Below are positions 1 to 9,405 of a stretch of DNA of 64,000 nucleotides, one piece after another (the stretch's first letter is position 1; each line of letters begins with the position of its first letter). The stretch covers positions 1 to 64,000 of the forward strand of contig NZ_FUIC01000022.1 in the NCBI RefSeq assembly GCF_900163695.1. Reading direction: 5' to 3'. Made by a program: the position numbers and the translations under genes. The stretch comes from Gulosibacter sp. 10 (lineage in GTDB: Bacteria; Actinomycetota; Actinomycetes; Actinomycetales; Microbacteriaceae). The notes beneath the pieces were generated by a model, which searched no databases, was not told the DNA's origin, and was given only the letters and a program-made list of their open reading frames with translations.

Positions 1-349
1 GGCCCGCCCGAACCCGACACCGCAGTCGGCGCCGGCCCCTCCCCCGGCCAACGGCGAGGACCCGCTCAAGCGGCTCGTCATCACCTCCGGCCCCAAGCGC
101 GGCACGGAGATCGAGCTCGGCAGCGAACCGCTCTCGATCGGCCGGGCACGCGACTCCGACGTCATGATCCAGGACGACTACACCTCCACCCGCCACGCCC
201 GCCTCCTCAACTGGGACGGCGCCTGGATGCTCCAGGACCTCGACTCGACCAACGGCACGTTCATCAACGGCGAGCGCGTCACCCAGCCGGTCGAGCTGCG
301 CCGCGGCGTCTCCGTCCGCATCGGCACGACCACGTTCGAGCTGCGTTAA
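1..349 (+). CDS. fhaB: FHA-domain protein, C-terminal part (FhaB/FipA-like)
   Basis: The reading frame is open from the window edge to a TAA at 347-349, so the start is outside. A proline/alanine-rich linker is followed by a forkhead-associated domain with the usual landmarks: IGRARDSDV, STRHARL and STNGTFINGERV. FHA domains bind phosphothreonine peptides. In actinobacteria this gene, first of the pstP-rodA-pbpA-pknA-pknB operon, encodes the adaptor phosphorylated by PknA/PknB that recruits cell-wall and division proteins. The stop overlaps the pstP start by one base (TAATG), so translation is coupled. The family identity is firm; the symbol is by position and homology. Confidence 0.9.
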   Translation, partial: ARPNPTPQSAPAPPPANGEDPLKRLVITSGPKRGTEIELGSEPLSIGRARDSDVMIQDDYTSTRHARLLNWDGAWMLQDLDSTNGTFINGERVTQPVELRRGVSVRIGTTTFELR

Positions 350-1605
350 TGACCAAGGTTGTTCGCGCCGGTGCGGTGTCGCATGTGGGCCGGGTCCGTG
401 CCAATAATCAGGACTCCGGCTTCATCGGCAAGCACGTCTACGGCGTCGCGGATGGGATGGGCGGCCACGCCGGAGGCGACGTCGCCTCCTCCATCGCCGT
501 CAAGTACCTCGCCGAGCAGGACCGGCAGTTCGACACGGTCGAGGAGGCCGAGCGCGGCCTGACCGACGCCCTCCACGAGGCGAACGAGCTCATCACCGAC
601 GCCGTCGACGAGCACAGCGAGCTGCGCGGCATGGGCACCACCGCCGACCTCATCACGCGCGTCGGCGACCAGATGGTGATCGCCCACATCGGCGACTCTC
701 GCGTCTACCGCTTCCACGACGGGCAGCTCGAGCAGGTCACGGTGGACCACACGTTCGTCCAGCGGCTCGTGGACGCGGGCCGCATCACCCCCGAGGAAGC
801 GCTCGTGCACCCGCGCCGGTCGGTGCTGATGCGCGTGCTCGGCGACGTCGAGACCGAGCCCGACGTAGACACCTACGTCTACCCCGCCCTCGACGGCGAC
901 CGCTGGCTGCTGTGCTCCGACGGCCTCGCCAGCTACGTGGACGAGAGCAAGATCGCCACGGTGCTCGGCCGCAGCGTCGAATCCTCCCGCGAGGTCGCGG
1001 ACGACCTCGTGCAGCTCGCCCTCGACAACGGCGCCCCCGACAACGTCACCGTGGTGGTGCTCGAGCTCGGCGCCCGCACGCTCGAGCCCATGCGCAGCCG
1101 CATCGTCGGCGCCGCCGCGAATCCGCTCCGCTACGCCTCCCGCGCCCCCCGCCGCCCCAAGCGGCTGCTGCCCGATGTGCTGCAGTCGAGCCGCCGGCTC
1201 GCGCAGCTCCCCGAGCGCGAGGAGTACGTCCCGCCCAGCGACGAGTTCCTGCAGCAGCTCGTCGACGAGGAGCGCAAGCGCAAGCAGTTCCGGCGCCTCA
1301 CGTGGGCCGGAGGCGCGCTCGTGCTGCTCGCGGTCATCGCGGGCGCGGTGCTGCTCGCCTACAACTGGACCCAGGGCCAGTACTACGTCGGCGAGTACGA
1401 GGGCCACGTGGCGATCTTCCAGGGCGTCCACGCCTCGCTGGGGTCGATCGACCTCTCCTCGCTCGTGGAGCAGACCGACATCCGTCTCGAGAACCTCCCC
1501 GCGTACCAGCACATGCAGGTGAACTCGACCATCGCGTTCGGCTCGATCGAAGAGGCGCAGGCGCTCGTAGAAAGGTTGGAGGATGCAGCAGACAGCCGCA
1601 GCTAG
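349..1605 (+). CDS. pstP: PP2C-family Ser/Thr protein phosphatase, membrane anchored
   Basis: 418 aa. The N-terminal about 235 residues are a PPM/PP2C metal-dependent phosphatase: metal-binding VADGMGGH near residue 33, IGDSRVYRF near 117, CSDGL and DNVTVVVLEL near 225. A charged juxtamembrane stretch and one transmembrane segment (about residues 318-340) follow, then a short extracytoplasmic tail. It is expected to dephosphorylate PknA, PknB and their substrates. It starts inside the stop codon of the FHA gene and its 3' end overlaps rodA by 23 bases, so the operon is tightly packed. Confidence 0.95.
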   Translation: MTKVVRAGAVSHVGRVRANNQDSGFIGKHVYGVADGMGGHAGGDVASSIAVKYLAEQDRQFDTVEEAERGLTDALHEANELITDAVDEHSELRGMGTTADLITRVGDQMVIAHIGDSRVYRFHDGQLEQVTVDHTFVQRLVDAGRITPEEALVHPRRSVLMRVLGDVETEPDVDTYVYPALDGDRWLLCSDGLASYVDESKIATVLGRSVESSREVADDLVQLALDNGAPDNVTVVVLELGARTLEPMRSRIVGAAANPLRYASRAPRRPKRLLPDVLQSSRRLAQLPEREEYVPPSDEFLQQLVDEERKRKQFRRLTWAGGALVLLAVIAGAVLLAYNWTQGQYYVGEYEGHVAIFQGVHASLGSIDLSSLVEQTDIRLENLPAYQHMQVNSTIAFGSIEEAQALVERLEDAADSRS

Positions 1606-3013
1606 TTCCCCCGCCAACTCGGCCGGCGCAGCCCTCCCCAAGGGCCGTTCGGAGCGCAGGCAGGGCCTGCGCAACATGGAGCTCGGGTTCCTGATCTTCG
1701 CCTACGCGATCGTGCTCGCCGCGCTCCTGCAGGTGCAGCTCGGCGTCACCGGCGCCTTCGACGTGAAGGTGCTGACGCTGCTCGGCTTCGTCGCCGGGCT
1801 CACCCTCGCGATGCACGTCGTGCTGCGCTTCCGGGCGCCGCAGGCCGATCCGTTCCTGCTGCCGATCGCCACGGCGATCAACGGCATCGGCATCACGATG
1901 ATCTATCGCATCGAGCTCTCCGGCTACGAGGCGGCGGCCGGCGCCTCCAACGCGCAGATCATCTACACCGGCGTGGGCGTCGCGGTCGCCATCGTGGTGC
2001 TCTTCCTGCTGCGCAACCACCGCGTCCTGCAGCGCTACACCTACCTCTTCGGCCTCGCCTCGCTCGTCCTCCTGCTGCTGCCACTCGTGCCCGGCATCGC
2101 CGCCGACAACGAGAGCGCGCGCGTCTGGATCCGGATCGGCCCCTTCAACTTCCAGCCCGGCGAGATCGCGAAGATCACGCTCGCGATCTTCTTCGCCGGC
2201 TACCTCGTGACCGCGCGCGACTCGCTCTCGATGGTGAGCCGCCGGTTCCTCGGCATCATGAACCTGCCGCGGATGCGCGATCTCGGCCCCATCCTCATCG
2301 TGTGGGCCGTCTGCATGGCCATCCTCGTGTTCCAGCGCGACCTGGGCACCTCGCTGCTGTACTTCGGCCTCTTCCTCGTGATGATCTTCGTCGCGACGGG
2401 CCGGATCTCCTGGGTCGTCATCGGCATGGGGCTCTTCCTCGGCGGCGCCGTGGTCGCCGCGCTCAACATGAGCTACGTCAAGTGGCGCGTGGATGCGTGG
2501 CTCGACCCGTTCAGCGCCGAGCACTACGACGCGATCGGCGGCAGCCACCAGCTCGTCCAGGGCCTGTTCGGCCTCGCGAACGGCGGCCTGCTCGGCACCG
2601 GGCTCGGGCAGGGCCACCCCGAGGTCACCCCGCTGCCGCACAGCGACTTCATCGTCACCTCGCTCGGCGAGGAGCTGGGGCTCGCGGGCCTCTTCGCGAT
2701 CCTCGCGCTCTACCTGCTGCTCGTGGCCCGCGGATTCCGCATCGGCCACCTCGGCGGCGACGACTTCGGCCGCCTGCTCGCGACGGGCCTCTCGTTCGTG
2801 ATCGGCCTGCAGGTCTTCATCGTCGTCGGCGGCGTGACCCGCATCATCCCGCTCACCGGCCTCACCACGCCGTTCCTCGCCGCCGGCGGCTCGAGTCTGC
2901 TCACCAACTGGATCATCATCGCGATCCTGCTGCGGCTGAGCGACACCGTGCGCACCTCGGGCTCGCCTCTCGGCTCCGGTGCCCCGGCCCCGACCAAGGG
3001 AGGTTCCGCATGA
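1583..3013 (+). CDS. rodA: FtsW/RodA/SpoVE-family SEDS glycosyltransferase
   Basis: 476 aa polytopic membrane protein with about ten hydrophobic segments after a basic N-terminus of about 40 residues. It carries the SEDS signatures QRDLGTSLLYF, a large extracytoplasmic loop (YVKWRVDAWLDP), LGEELGLAG near the C-terminus and the final loop TPFLAAGGSSLL. SEDS proteins polymerise lipid II glycan strands together with a class B PBP. Position between pstP and pbpA matches actinobacterial RodA rather than the division FtsW, which normally sits with murG in the dcw cluster. The ATG lies within the 3' end of pstP, and its stop overlaps the pbpA start (ATGA). Confidence 0.93.
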   Translation: MQQTAAASSPANSAGAALPKGRSERRQGLRNMELGFLIFAYAIVLAALLQVQLGVTGAFDVKVLTLLGFVAGLTLAMHVVLRFRAPQADPFLLPIATAINGIGITMIYRIELSGYEAAAGASNAQIIYTGVGVAVAIVVLFLLRNHRVLQRYTYLFGLASLVLLLLPLVPGIAADNESARVWIRIGPFNFQPGEIAKITLAIFFAGYLVTARDSLSMVSRRFLGIMNLPRMRDLGPILIVWAVCMAILVFQRDLGTSLLYFGLFLVMIFVATGRISWVVIGMGLFLGGAVVAALNMSYVKWRVDAWLDPFSAEHYDAIGGSHQLVQGLFGLANGGLLGTGLGQGHPEVTPLPHSDFIVTSLGEELGLAGLFAILALYLLLVARGFRIGHLGGDDFGRLLATGLSFVIGLQVFIVVGGVTRIIPLTGLTTPFLAAGGSSLLTNWIIIAILLRLSDTVRTSGSPLGSGAPAPTKGGSA

Positions 3014-4470
3014 GCCGCAATATCCGCGTCGTCGGCATCCTGATGCTCGCGATGTTCCTCGCGATGTTCAGCTCCTCGACCATCATCCAGATGATCCAGG
3101 CGCCGAACCTCAACGCCGACCCCCGCAACACCCGCACGCTCATCGCGAGCTACGAGATCGCGCGCGGGCCGATCCTCGTCGACGGCAACCCCATCGCCTA
3201 CTCCGAGCCCGACGGCACGGACTACATGTACCAGCGCATCTACACGGAGGGCGAGCTCTACGCCCCCGTGACCGGCTACTACTCGGCGAACCAGGGCTCG
3301 ACCAACCTCGAGTCGGCGATGGACGCGGAGCTCTCGGGCCGCTCGGACGCCCAGTTCTTCTCGAGCCTGAGCAACCTGTTCACGGGCGAGCAGCAGGCCG
3401 GCGCCGCGATCGAGACCACGATCATCCCCGTCGCGCAGGAGGCCGCCTGGAACGCGCTCGACGGCCGCCCCGGCGCGGTGATCGCGTACAACCCGGAGAC
3501 GGGCGCGATCTACGCGATGGTGAGCACCCCCTCCTACGACCCCAACAACCTCGCGATGCACGACGACGCCGAGATCCTCGCGAACTACAACGGGCTCCTC
3601 AACGACCCCTCCAACCCGCTCTACAACCGCGCCACGGCGGGCAACATGAACCCTCCCGGCTCGGTGTTCAAGCTCGTGATCGCGGCCGCGGCCCTCGAGG
3701 AGGGCATCGCCACGATCGACGGCGAGCTCGACAACCCCGCCGAGTGGACCCTTCCCGGCTCCACCGCGAAGGTGTACAACCCCAACCACGGCCAGACCTG
3801 CGGCTCCGGCGACACGACCTCGCTGCGCACCGCGATCGAGTTCTCCTGCAACATCCCGTTCGCCCAGCTCGCGGTCGAGCTCGGCGACGAGAAGATCCGC
3901 GAGATGGCCGAGGCCTTCGGATTCAACCAATCCTTCAGCGTTCCGTTCGACAGCGCCGCGAGCGTCTATCCGACGACTACACTCGATGATGCGCAGACCG
4001 CGCTGACCGGCTTCGGCCAGTACGAGGTCCGCGCAACCCCGCTGCAGATCGCGATGATTTCAGGAGCCATCGCGAACGGCGGCGAACTCATCCAGCCGAC
4101 GCTCGTGGACCAGGTGCTCGCACCGAACCTGCAGGTGCTGCAGGGTCCGCAGATCGAGTCCGTCGGATCGCCCATCTCGGCGGAGACCGCCGAGGCGCTC
4201 ACCTCCATGATGCAGGACAGCGTGTCGAGCGGCGTCGCGTCGAACGCGCAGATCTCGGGGATCGATGTGGCGGGCAAGACCGGCACGGCTGAGAATGGTG
4301 AAGGTGAGCCGTACTCGCTATGGTTCACAGGATTCGCCGAGACGGATGACGAACAGGTGGCGGTCGCGGTCGTCCTCGAGGATGGAGGCGGCATGGGCCA
4401 AAGCGGAACGGGAAACGGCCTCGCGGCTACGATTGGACAGCAAGTGATTAAGGCGGTGCTTGAGGTATGA
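3010..4470 (+). CDS. pbpA: Class B penicillin-binding protein (PbpA-type transpeptidase)
   Basis: 486 aa. One N-terminal membrane anchor (about residues 7-28), a linker/dimerisation domain, then a transpeptidase domain with all three active-site motifs: SVFK (nucleophile Ser218), SCN near residue 282 and KTG in AGKTGTAE near 421. It cross-links peptidoglycan as the partner of the adjacent SEDS polymerase. The start is the ATG overlapping the rodA stop, which gives a standard-length family member with a proper signal anchor; longer versions of the frame run through rodA in the wrong frame. The 3' end overlaps the first kinase gene by four bases. Confidence 0.95.
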   Translation: MSRNIRVVGILMLAMFLAMFSSSTIIQMIQAPNLNADPRNTRTLIASYEIARGPILVDGNPIAYSEPDGTDYMYQRIYTEGELYAPVTGYYSANQGSTNLESAMDAELSGRSDAQFFSSLSNLFTGEQQAGAAIETTIIPVAQEAAWNALDGRPGAVIAYNPETGAIYAMVSTPSYDPNNLAMHDDAEILANYNGLLNDPSNPLYNRATAGNMNPPGSVFKLVIAAAALEEGIATIDGELDNPAEWTLPGSTAKVYNPNHGQTCGSGDTTSLRTAIEFSCNIPFAQLAVELGDEKIREMAEAFGFNQSFSVPFDSAASVYPTTTLDDAQTALTGFGQYEVRATPLQIAMISGAIANGGELIQPTLVDQVLAPNLQVLQGPQIESVGSPISAETAEALTSMMQDSVSSGVASNAQISGIDVAGKTGTAENGEGEPYSLWFTGFAETDDEQVAVAVVLEDGGGMGQSGTGNGLAATIGQQVIKAVLEV

Positions 4471-6305
4471 GGCCTGGGCAGGGTGTCACGTTTGGTAACC
4501 GATACCAACTCGGGAGCCGCATCGCCATCGGCGGCATGGGCGAGGTCTGGGAGGCCACCGATCTGGTGATCGGCCGCCAGGTCGCGATCAAGATCCTCAA
4601 AGACGAATACATGGGCGACCCGGGGTTCCTCGAGCGCTTCCGCGCCGAGGCCCGCCACGCCGCGCTCGTCAACCACGAGGGCATCGCCAACGTCTACGAC
4701 TACGGCGAGGAGAACGGCTCCGCCTACCTCGTCATGGAGCTCGTGCCCGGCGAGGCGCTCTCGACCATCCTCGAGCGCGAGCGGGTGCTGCCGGCCGACC
4801 AGGTGATGGACATCGTCGCGCAGACGAGCTCCGCGCTCTCGGCCGCCCACCGCGCCGGGCTCGTGCACCGCGACATCAAGCCCGGGAACCTGCTCATCAC
4901 GCCGGACCACCGGGTCAAGATCACCGACTTCGGCATCGCCCGGATCGCCGACCAGGTGCCGCTCACGGCCACCGGCCAGGTGATGGGCACGGTCCAGTAC
5001 CTCTCCCCCGAGCAGGCCTCCGGCCACCCCGCCACGGCGGCCACGGACATCTACTCGCTCGGCATCGTCGCGTACGAGTCGCTCGCCGGCCGCCGCCCGT
5101 TCACGGGCGAGTCGCAGGTTGCCATCGCGATGGCGCACATCAACGACGACCCCTCGCCGCTGCCCGTCACGGTGCCGGAGCCCGTCCGCAACCTCGTGAT
5201 GGCGTCGATCGCCAAGGATCCGAAGGACCGCCCCGAGTCGGCGGATGCATTCTCGCGCGCCGCGGCCGCCCTGCGCGACGGCCAGGTGCAGCGGGCCGCG
5301 CAGGCGGTGCCCGCGGTGCTCGGCGAAGGGGTCGGCACGGCCACCGCGCCGCTCGACCGCACGCAGGTGCTGTCGGACGAGCGCCCCACCACGGTGCTCT
5401 CGGGCACCGAGCCGACCAGCACCTTCGACGACCTGCTGCAGCAGAACGACGAGCAGACGGCCACGAAGGGCCTCGCCGCGCCCACTCCGGAGGAGGAGGA
5501 AGAGGCCGAGAAGAAGAAGTCCGGCCAGTGGCGCTGGTGGCTCGTGGGCGCCATCGCGCTGCTCGCGATCGCGCTCGGCATCCTCGGCTTCGCGCTGCTC
5601 AACTCCGGCGAGCCGGAGCCCACGCCGACGCCCTCGCAGACGCAGGTCGAGACCCCCGACCCCGAGCCCACCGAGACGGAGCCCGCCTCGGTCACCATCA
5701 ACGCGGACGAGTACGTGGGCATGACCTACGAGGAGGCCGCCTCGCGCCTCACCCAGCTCGGGCTCGTCCCGGTGCGCGTCGACGGCAACGCCGCGCCCTC
5801 GCAGTCCGATGTGGGGCGCGTGCACGAGGTCAACCCCACCGGCAACGTCGAGCCGGGTTCGAGCGTGCAGCTCACCGTCTACACGGATGTGCAGACGCCG
5901 GATGCGCCGCCGGTGCCCACCGTGCAGATCCAGGGCAGCGACGTGATCGTCCAGCTGCAGAGCCAGTGCCCTCCCGGCCAGAGCTTCGACGGCTTCACGA
6001 TCGAGTACTCGTGGGCCGGCGTCGGGACCACCACCGAGCAGACGACCGAGACCTCCTTCGGCGTCTCGATCCCCGACGGCGCGACGCGGGTGGACGTGCG
6101 GTACCAGCAGACCTGCAACGGCACCGCCTCGTCCTTCTCGGAGACCGCCTCGGTCGACACGCCGCCGCCCCCCGGCAGCGACGCCAACGCCAACGGCGGA
6201 TCGGCCGACCAGGACGGGAACGGCAGCTCCTTCGGCAACCAGGACCCGAACGCGAACGAGAGCGCCGACCCGGAGGCAAGTGCCGACGCGGATACGGAAG
6301 GATAA
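4467..6305 (+). CDS. pknA: Ser/Thr protein kinase with one PASTA repeat and an FN3-like ectodomain (PknA position)
   Basis: 612 aa. Cytoplasmic Hanks-type kinase with glycine loop GGMGEV (22-27), Lys42 in VAIKIL, HRDIKPGN (134-141), DFG (154-156) and SPEQ in the activation segment. An acidic/Lys juxtamembrane stretch and one transmembrane helix (about 355-378) follow. Outside the cell there is a Pro/Thr linker, one PASTA repeat (about 411-475), then a segment of about 90 residues with two cysteines that looks like a fibronectin-III or Ig-like fold, and a Gly/Asn/Asp-rich tail. Mycobacterial PknA lacks an ectodomain of this kind, so this is a variant. ATGA overlap with pbpA. By position it should phosphorylate growth and division proteins and be reversed by PstP. 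Confidence 0.92.
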   Translation: MRPGQGVTFGNRYQLGSRIAIGGMGEVWEATDLVIGRQVAIKILKDEYMGDPGFLERFRAEARHAALVNHEGIANVYDYGEENGSAYLVMELVPGEALSTILERERVLPADQVMDIVAQTSSALSAAHRAGLVHRDIKPGNLLITPDHRVKITDFGIARIADQVPLTATGQVMGTVQYLSPEQASGHPATAATDIYSLGIVAYESLAGRRPFTGESQVAIAMAHINDDPSPLPVTVPEPVRNLVMASIAKDPKDRPESADAFSRAAAALRDGQVQRAAQAVPAVLGEGVGTATAPLDRTQVLSDERPTTVLSGTEPTSTFDDLLQQNDEQTATKGLAAPTPEEEEEAEKKKSGQWRWWLVGAIALLAIALGILGFALLNSGEPEPTPTPSQTQVETPDPEPTETEPASVTINADEYVGMTYEEAASRLTQLGLVPVRVDGNAAPSQSDVGRVHEVNPTGNVEPGSSVQLTVYTDVQTPDAPPVPTVQIQGSDVIVQLQSQCPPGQSFDGFTIEYSWAGVGTTTEQTTETSFGVSIPDGATRVDVRYQQTCNGTASSFSETASVDTPPPPGSDANANGGSADQDGNGSSFGNQDPNANESADPEASADADTEG

Positions 6306-6416
6306 CGACTAGTACATCCTCGTGCGGATTTCGCGAGCGATGAGCGAAGCGGCCGATAGACTGGGCACTTCGCCATCGTCCGTTCGTGACATCAGCACCC
6401 CCGAGGAGTTCGACTC

Positions 6417-8243
6417 GTGATCCAGGCTCAGCGCACGCTAGCCGACCGCTATCAGATCGGTCGACGCATTGGCCGCGGCGGCATGGCGGAGGTCTACGCC
6501 GCCATCGATCAGCGGCTCGGGCGGCGCGTGGCGGCCAAGCTCCTGCACACGAACCTCGCGACCGAGTCGGAGTTCCGCAAGCGCTTCCGGCAGGAGGCGC
6601 AGGCGGCCGCCCGTATGACGCACCCCACCATCGTGCGGGTCTTCGACGCCGGCGAGGACACCTTCGTGCGGGACGACGGCTTCGAGATCGTCGTGCCCTA
6701 CATCGTGATGGAGTACATCGACGGCCGTCAGCTCGGGCACATCATGGCCGAGGGCGAGCTGCCCTACGACAAGATCGAGAAGTACATGTCGGGGCTGCTG
6801 ACCTCGCTCGAGTACTCCCACCGCGCGGGCGTGGTCCACCGCGACATCAAGCCCGCGAACGTGATGATCACCACCGCGGACGAGGTCAAGGTCACCGACT
6901 TCGGCATCGCCCGCGCCATCTCCGATTCCGCCGGAACCATCGCCCAGACCACCGCGATCCTCGGCACCGCATCCTATTTCTCGCCAGAGCAGGCCCGCGG
7001 CGAGCAGGTGGACGGCCGCACGGACCTCTACTCCGCCGGCGTCGTGCTCTACGAGATGCTCACCGGGCGGGTGCCCTTTCAGGGCGACTCGGCCGTGGCG
7101 GTCGCGTACCAGCACGTCACCGAGCCGCCCCGCCGACCGAGCGAGCTGAACCCCAAGGTCACCGCGGCGCTCGACGCCGTGACGCTCAAGGCCCTGGCCA
7201 AGCGCCGCGAGGACCGCTACCAGACCGCCGCGGAGTTCCGCACCGACCTCGTCAACGCCTTTCAGGGCATCGCCCCCTCCTACACCGCCGGCGCGGCCGA
7301 GGAGACCCCGACCGAGCTGTTCGGCCCCGGCCCGACCGCGGTGGACGCCACCGAGTCTGCCCTCGAGTCCATGGACACCGAGGACGACCGGGCGCCGCAG
7401 GTGCAGCGCCGGCCCCCGGCCATGTGGATCTGGGGCGCGGCGGGGCTCGTCCTCGCCGTCGTGATCGGCGTGCTCGTCTGGGTGGCGCTGCTGCCCGACG
7501 AGGGGCAGATCCCCTCCGCGAGCGTGACCGTGCCAGACGTCGCCGGCATGCACAAGGATGAGGCGATCGCGGAGATCGAGGGCGCGGAGCTGCAGTTCGA
7601 GATCCAGACCGCCACGAGCGACGAGGTCGAGATCGACCACGTCATCGAGCAGACCCCGCCGGCGGAGGCCTCGGTCGACCGCGACACCGTCGTGACTATC
7701 ACGGTCTCGGTGGGCCCGGAGTCGATCAACGTGCCGAACCTCTCCGATATGACGGAGGACGAGGCCCGTGATGCGCTCGAGGCCGTCGGGCTCTCGCTCG
7801 GCTCGGTGTACCGGGAGGACTCGCCGGCGGTCGAAGCCGGCCTGGTCATCCGCAGCGAGCCCGGCATCGGCCGTCCGGCCTCGCCCGGCGCCTCCATCGA
7901 CATCTACGTCTCGAGCGGCCAGGTCACGCTCCCCGATCTGCGCGGCGAGCGGCTCGCGGATGCGGAGGAGATCGTCGCCGACCTCGGCCTCATGGTCGAC
8001 CGGCAGGAGGACTTCACCTGCCTGGCGGAGGACGGCCTGCCCGTGACGAACATGACCGTCGCGCCCGGCAAGGTCGATCAGGGCTCCGCCGTCGGCCTCG
8101 TGTACTGCGCCCTCGAGGACCAGCCCGCGCCGCCGCCCACCGAGGACCCCAACCCCTCCGATGACCCGGACGCCGGCCGCGATCCCGAGGCTGCGGCGGA
8201 TGCCGATGCGGCCGCCGAGGGGGACCCCGAGGGCGAGGGCTGA
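6417..8243 (+). CDS. pknB: Ser/Thr protein kinase PknB with three PASTA repeats
   Basis: 608 aa. Kinase domain with GRGGMAEVY (19-27), Lys41, HRDIKPAN (141-148), DFG (161-163) and activation-loop threonines in TAIL/GTASYFSPEQ. Transmembrane helix about 337-359. Three extracellular PASTA repeats (about 369-435, 436-500, 501-565) and an Asp/Ala-rich tail. PASTA repeats bind peptidoglycan fragments or lipid II, linking kinase activity to wall synthesis. The GTG start is chosen because a GAGGAG ribosome site lies about 8 bases upstream and the kinase fold begins immediately. Unlike the upstream genes it is separated by 111 bases, which may hold its own promoter. Confidence 0.95.
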   Translation: MIQAQRTLADRYQIGRRIGRGGMAEVYAAIDQRLGRRVAAKLLHTNLATESEFRKRFRQEAQAAARMTHPTIVRVFDAGEDTFVRDDGFEIVVPYIVMEYIDGRQLGHIMAEGELPYDKIEKYMSGLLTSLEYSHRAGVVHRDIKPANVMITTADEVKVTDFGIARAISDSAGTIAQTTAILGTASYFSPEQARGEQVDGRTDLYSAGVVLYEMLTGRVPFQGDSAVAVAYQHVTEPPRRPSELNPKVTAALDAVTLKALAKRREDRYQTAAEFRTDLVNAFQGIAPSYTAGAAEETPTELFGPGPTAVDATESALESMDTEDDRAPQVQRRPPAMWIWGAAGLVLAVVIGVLVWVALLPDEGQIPSASVTVPDVAGMHKDEAIAEIEGAELQFEIQTATSDEVEIDHVIEQTPPAEASVDRDTVVTITVSVGPESINVPNLSDMTEDEARDALEAVGLSLGSVYREDSPAVEAGLVIRSEPGIGRPASPGASIDIYVSSGQVTLPDLRGERLADAEEIVADLGLMVDRQEDFTCLAEDGLPVTNMTVAPGKVDQGSAVGLVYCALEDQPAPPPTEDPNPSDDPDAGRDPEAAADADAAAEGDPEGEG

Positions 8244-8288
8244 CCGGCTGAGGCGCTGCAAGTCGGCGCCGCGACATCCGTGCTCCAC

Positions 8289-8330
8289 GACGAACGCGAC
8301 CACTCCCGGCGAGTGGTCGCGTTCGTCTTT
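8289..8330 (+). terminator. Strong intrinsic terminator after pknB
   Basis: A perfect 17-bp inverted repeat (8289-8305 and 8311-8327) with a 5-base loop CCGGC, followed by TTT. It closes the FHA-to-pknB operon and, being symmetric, may also stop minus-strand transcription arriving from the sortase pair. Confidence 0.9.
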
Positions 8331-8379
8331 CGCGCCGATGAGTCGGGTCGGCCGTGCGGACGGCGGGTCCGCCGGCGGA

Positions 8380-8574
8380 CTACTCGATCGAGGACGTGTC
8401 GAGCATCCCCATCGAGATCGTGATGTCGCCGGTATTGGGCAGCACGATGTTCTCGTCGACCCACGGGAACACCCACGTGGCGAGCGCGTAGAGCACCGCC
8501 GCGATGAGCACGAGGTAGACGAGCAGCTTGATCGGCCAGGGGCCGGGGATCGCACGCCAGAGCGCTCCGTACAT
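8380..8574 (-). CDS. Small single-span membrane protein coupled to a class E sortase
   Basis: 64 aa. One hydrophobic helix at about residues 16-38 (LLVYLVLIAAVLYALATWVF), then a short outer tail with VLPNTGD. Its ATG overlaps the sortase stop (TGATG), so the two are made together. Function unknown. The LPNTG string resembles a sortase sorting signal (LPxTG), but it lies after the membrane segment with no further hydrophobic stretch and basic tail, so it is not a normal sorting signal. Small proteins of this kind recur next to this sortase in related actinobacteria. Confidence 0.75.
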   Translation of the reverse strand: MYGALWRAIPGPWPIKLLVYLVLIAAVLYALATWVFPWVDENIVLPNTGDITISMGMLDTSSIE

Positions 8575-9386
8575 CAGAGATCGCCTCCCGTGTCGTTGCC
8601 GTTGTTCTCCGAGCGCGCCTCGAAGATGTGCGCGATCTCCTCGGGCGGCCCCTCCGAGCGGGGCACGAAGTCCACGAGCACCGTGTAGGCCACCTGCCGC
8701 TCGAGCGAGGAGGTGTAGATCGGGTTGCAGGTCTGCAGGATCATGATGCGGTCCTGGCCCGTCTCCTCGGGGAAGCGGGGGACGTCCGAGAGGATCGACA
8801 CCTCGGTGGGCGCCACGTACTCGCCCGACCGATAGGTGTAGACGTACCAGCCGTCCACGGTCTCGATGTAGATGTTGTCGCCGACGGAGAGATCCGGCAC
8901 CTCCTTGAACGCGGATCCATAGCCCCAGCGGTGGCCGGCGATGACGAAGTTGCCGACCGAGCCCACCGGGTCCGTCTCGGGGTAGTAGCCGACGTACTGG
9001 TCCAGCACGCCCCAGAAGGAGGTGCCGGTCGCGATGGTCCGCGAGAAGTCGCCCTCCCAGGCCGGCACGTAGATCACGGCGAAGGGCACGCCCTCCTCCG
9101 TGGGCGCGGGGCGGATGGGGATGCCGTCCTCATCCAGCTCGGGCGCCTCGCTCTCGTCGTACTGCTCGGCGAACTGCTGGCTGAGCTCGTGCCCCGCCTC
9201 GTTCTGCTCGTTGCCCGTGAGGCCGTCGAAGTAGAAGTACTTCCAGCCGATGAACAGCAGCAGCAGCGCGCCGACGGTGAGCAGCATCTCGCCGAGCACA
9301 CCGGTGACGGTGACCTTCGGGCGCCGCTTGGGTTTGGACCAGCGGCCGGACTTCATCCGAGCCCGATCATGTTGCGCAACTGCCAT
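8574..9386 (-). CDS. Class E sortase (membrane transpeptidase)
   Basis: 270 aa. Basic N-terminus, one transmembrane helix (about 29-48), then a sortase beta-barrel. Catalytic residues are visible: His152 in AGHRWGYG, Cys220 in ILQTCNP and Arg230 in SLERQV; the TCNP context is typical of class E, which usually acts on LAXTG-type signals. No obvious substrate is encoded in this window. Two starts are possible: ATG at 9386 with no ribosome site, or ATG at 9356 (residue 11). Both keep the anchor intact. It lies head-to-head with crgA, with 31 bases between. Confidence 0.9.
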   Translation of the reverse strand: MAVAQHDRARMKSGRWSKPKRRPKVTVTGVLGEMLLTVGALLLLFIGWKYFYFDGLTGNEQNEAGHELSQQFAEQYDESEAPELDEDGIPIRPAPTEEGVPFAVIYVPAWEGDFSRTIATGTSFWGVLDQYVGYYPETDPVGSVGNFVIAGHRWGYGSAFKEVPDLSVGDNIYIETVDGWYVYTYRSGEYVAPTEVSILSDVPRFPEETGQDRIMILQTCNPIYTSSLERQVAYTVLVDFVPRSEGPPEEIAHIFEARSENNGNDTGGDL

Positions 9387-9405
9387 GCATTTAAGTGTAT
9401 GTCGC

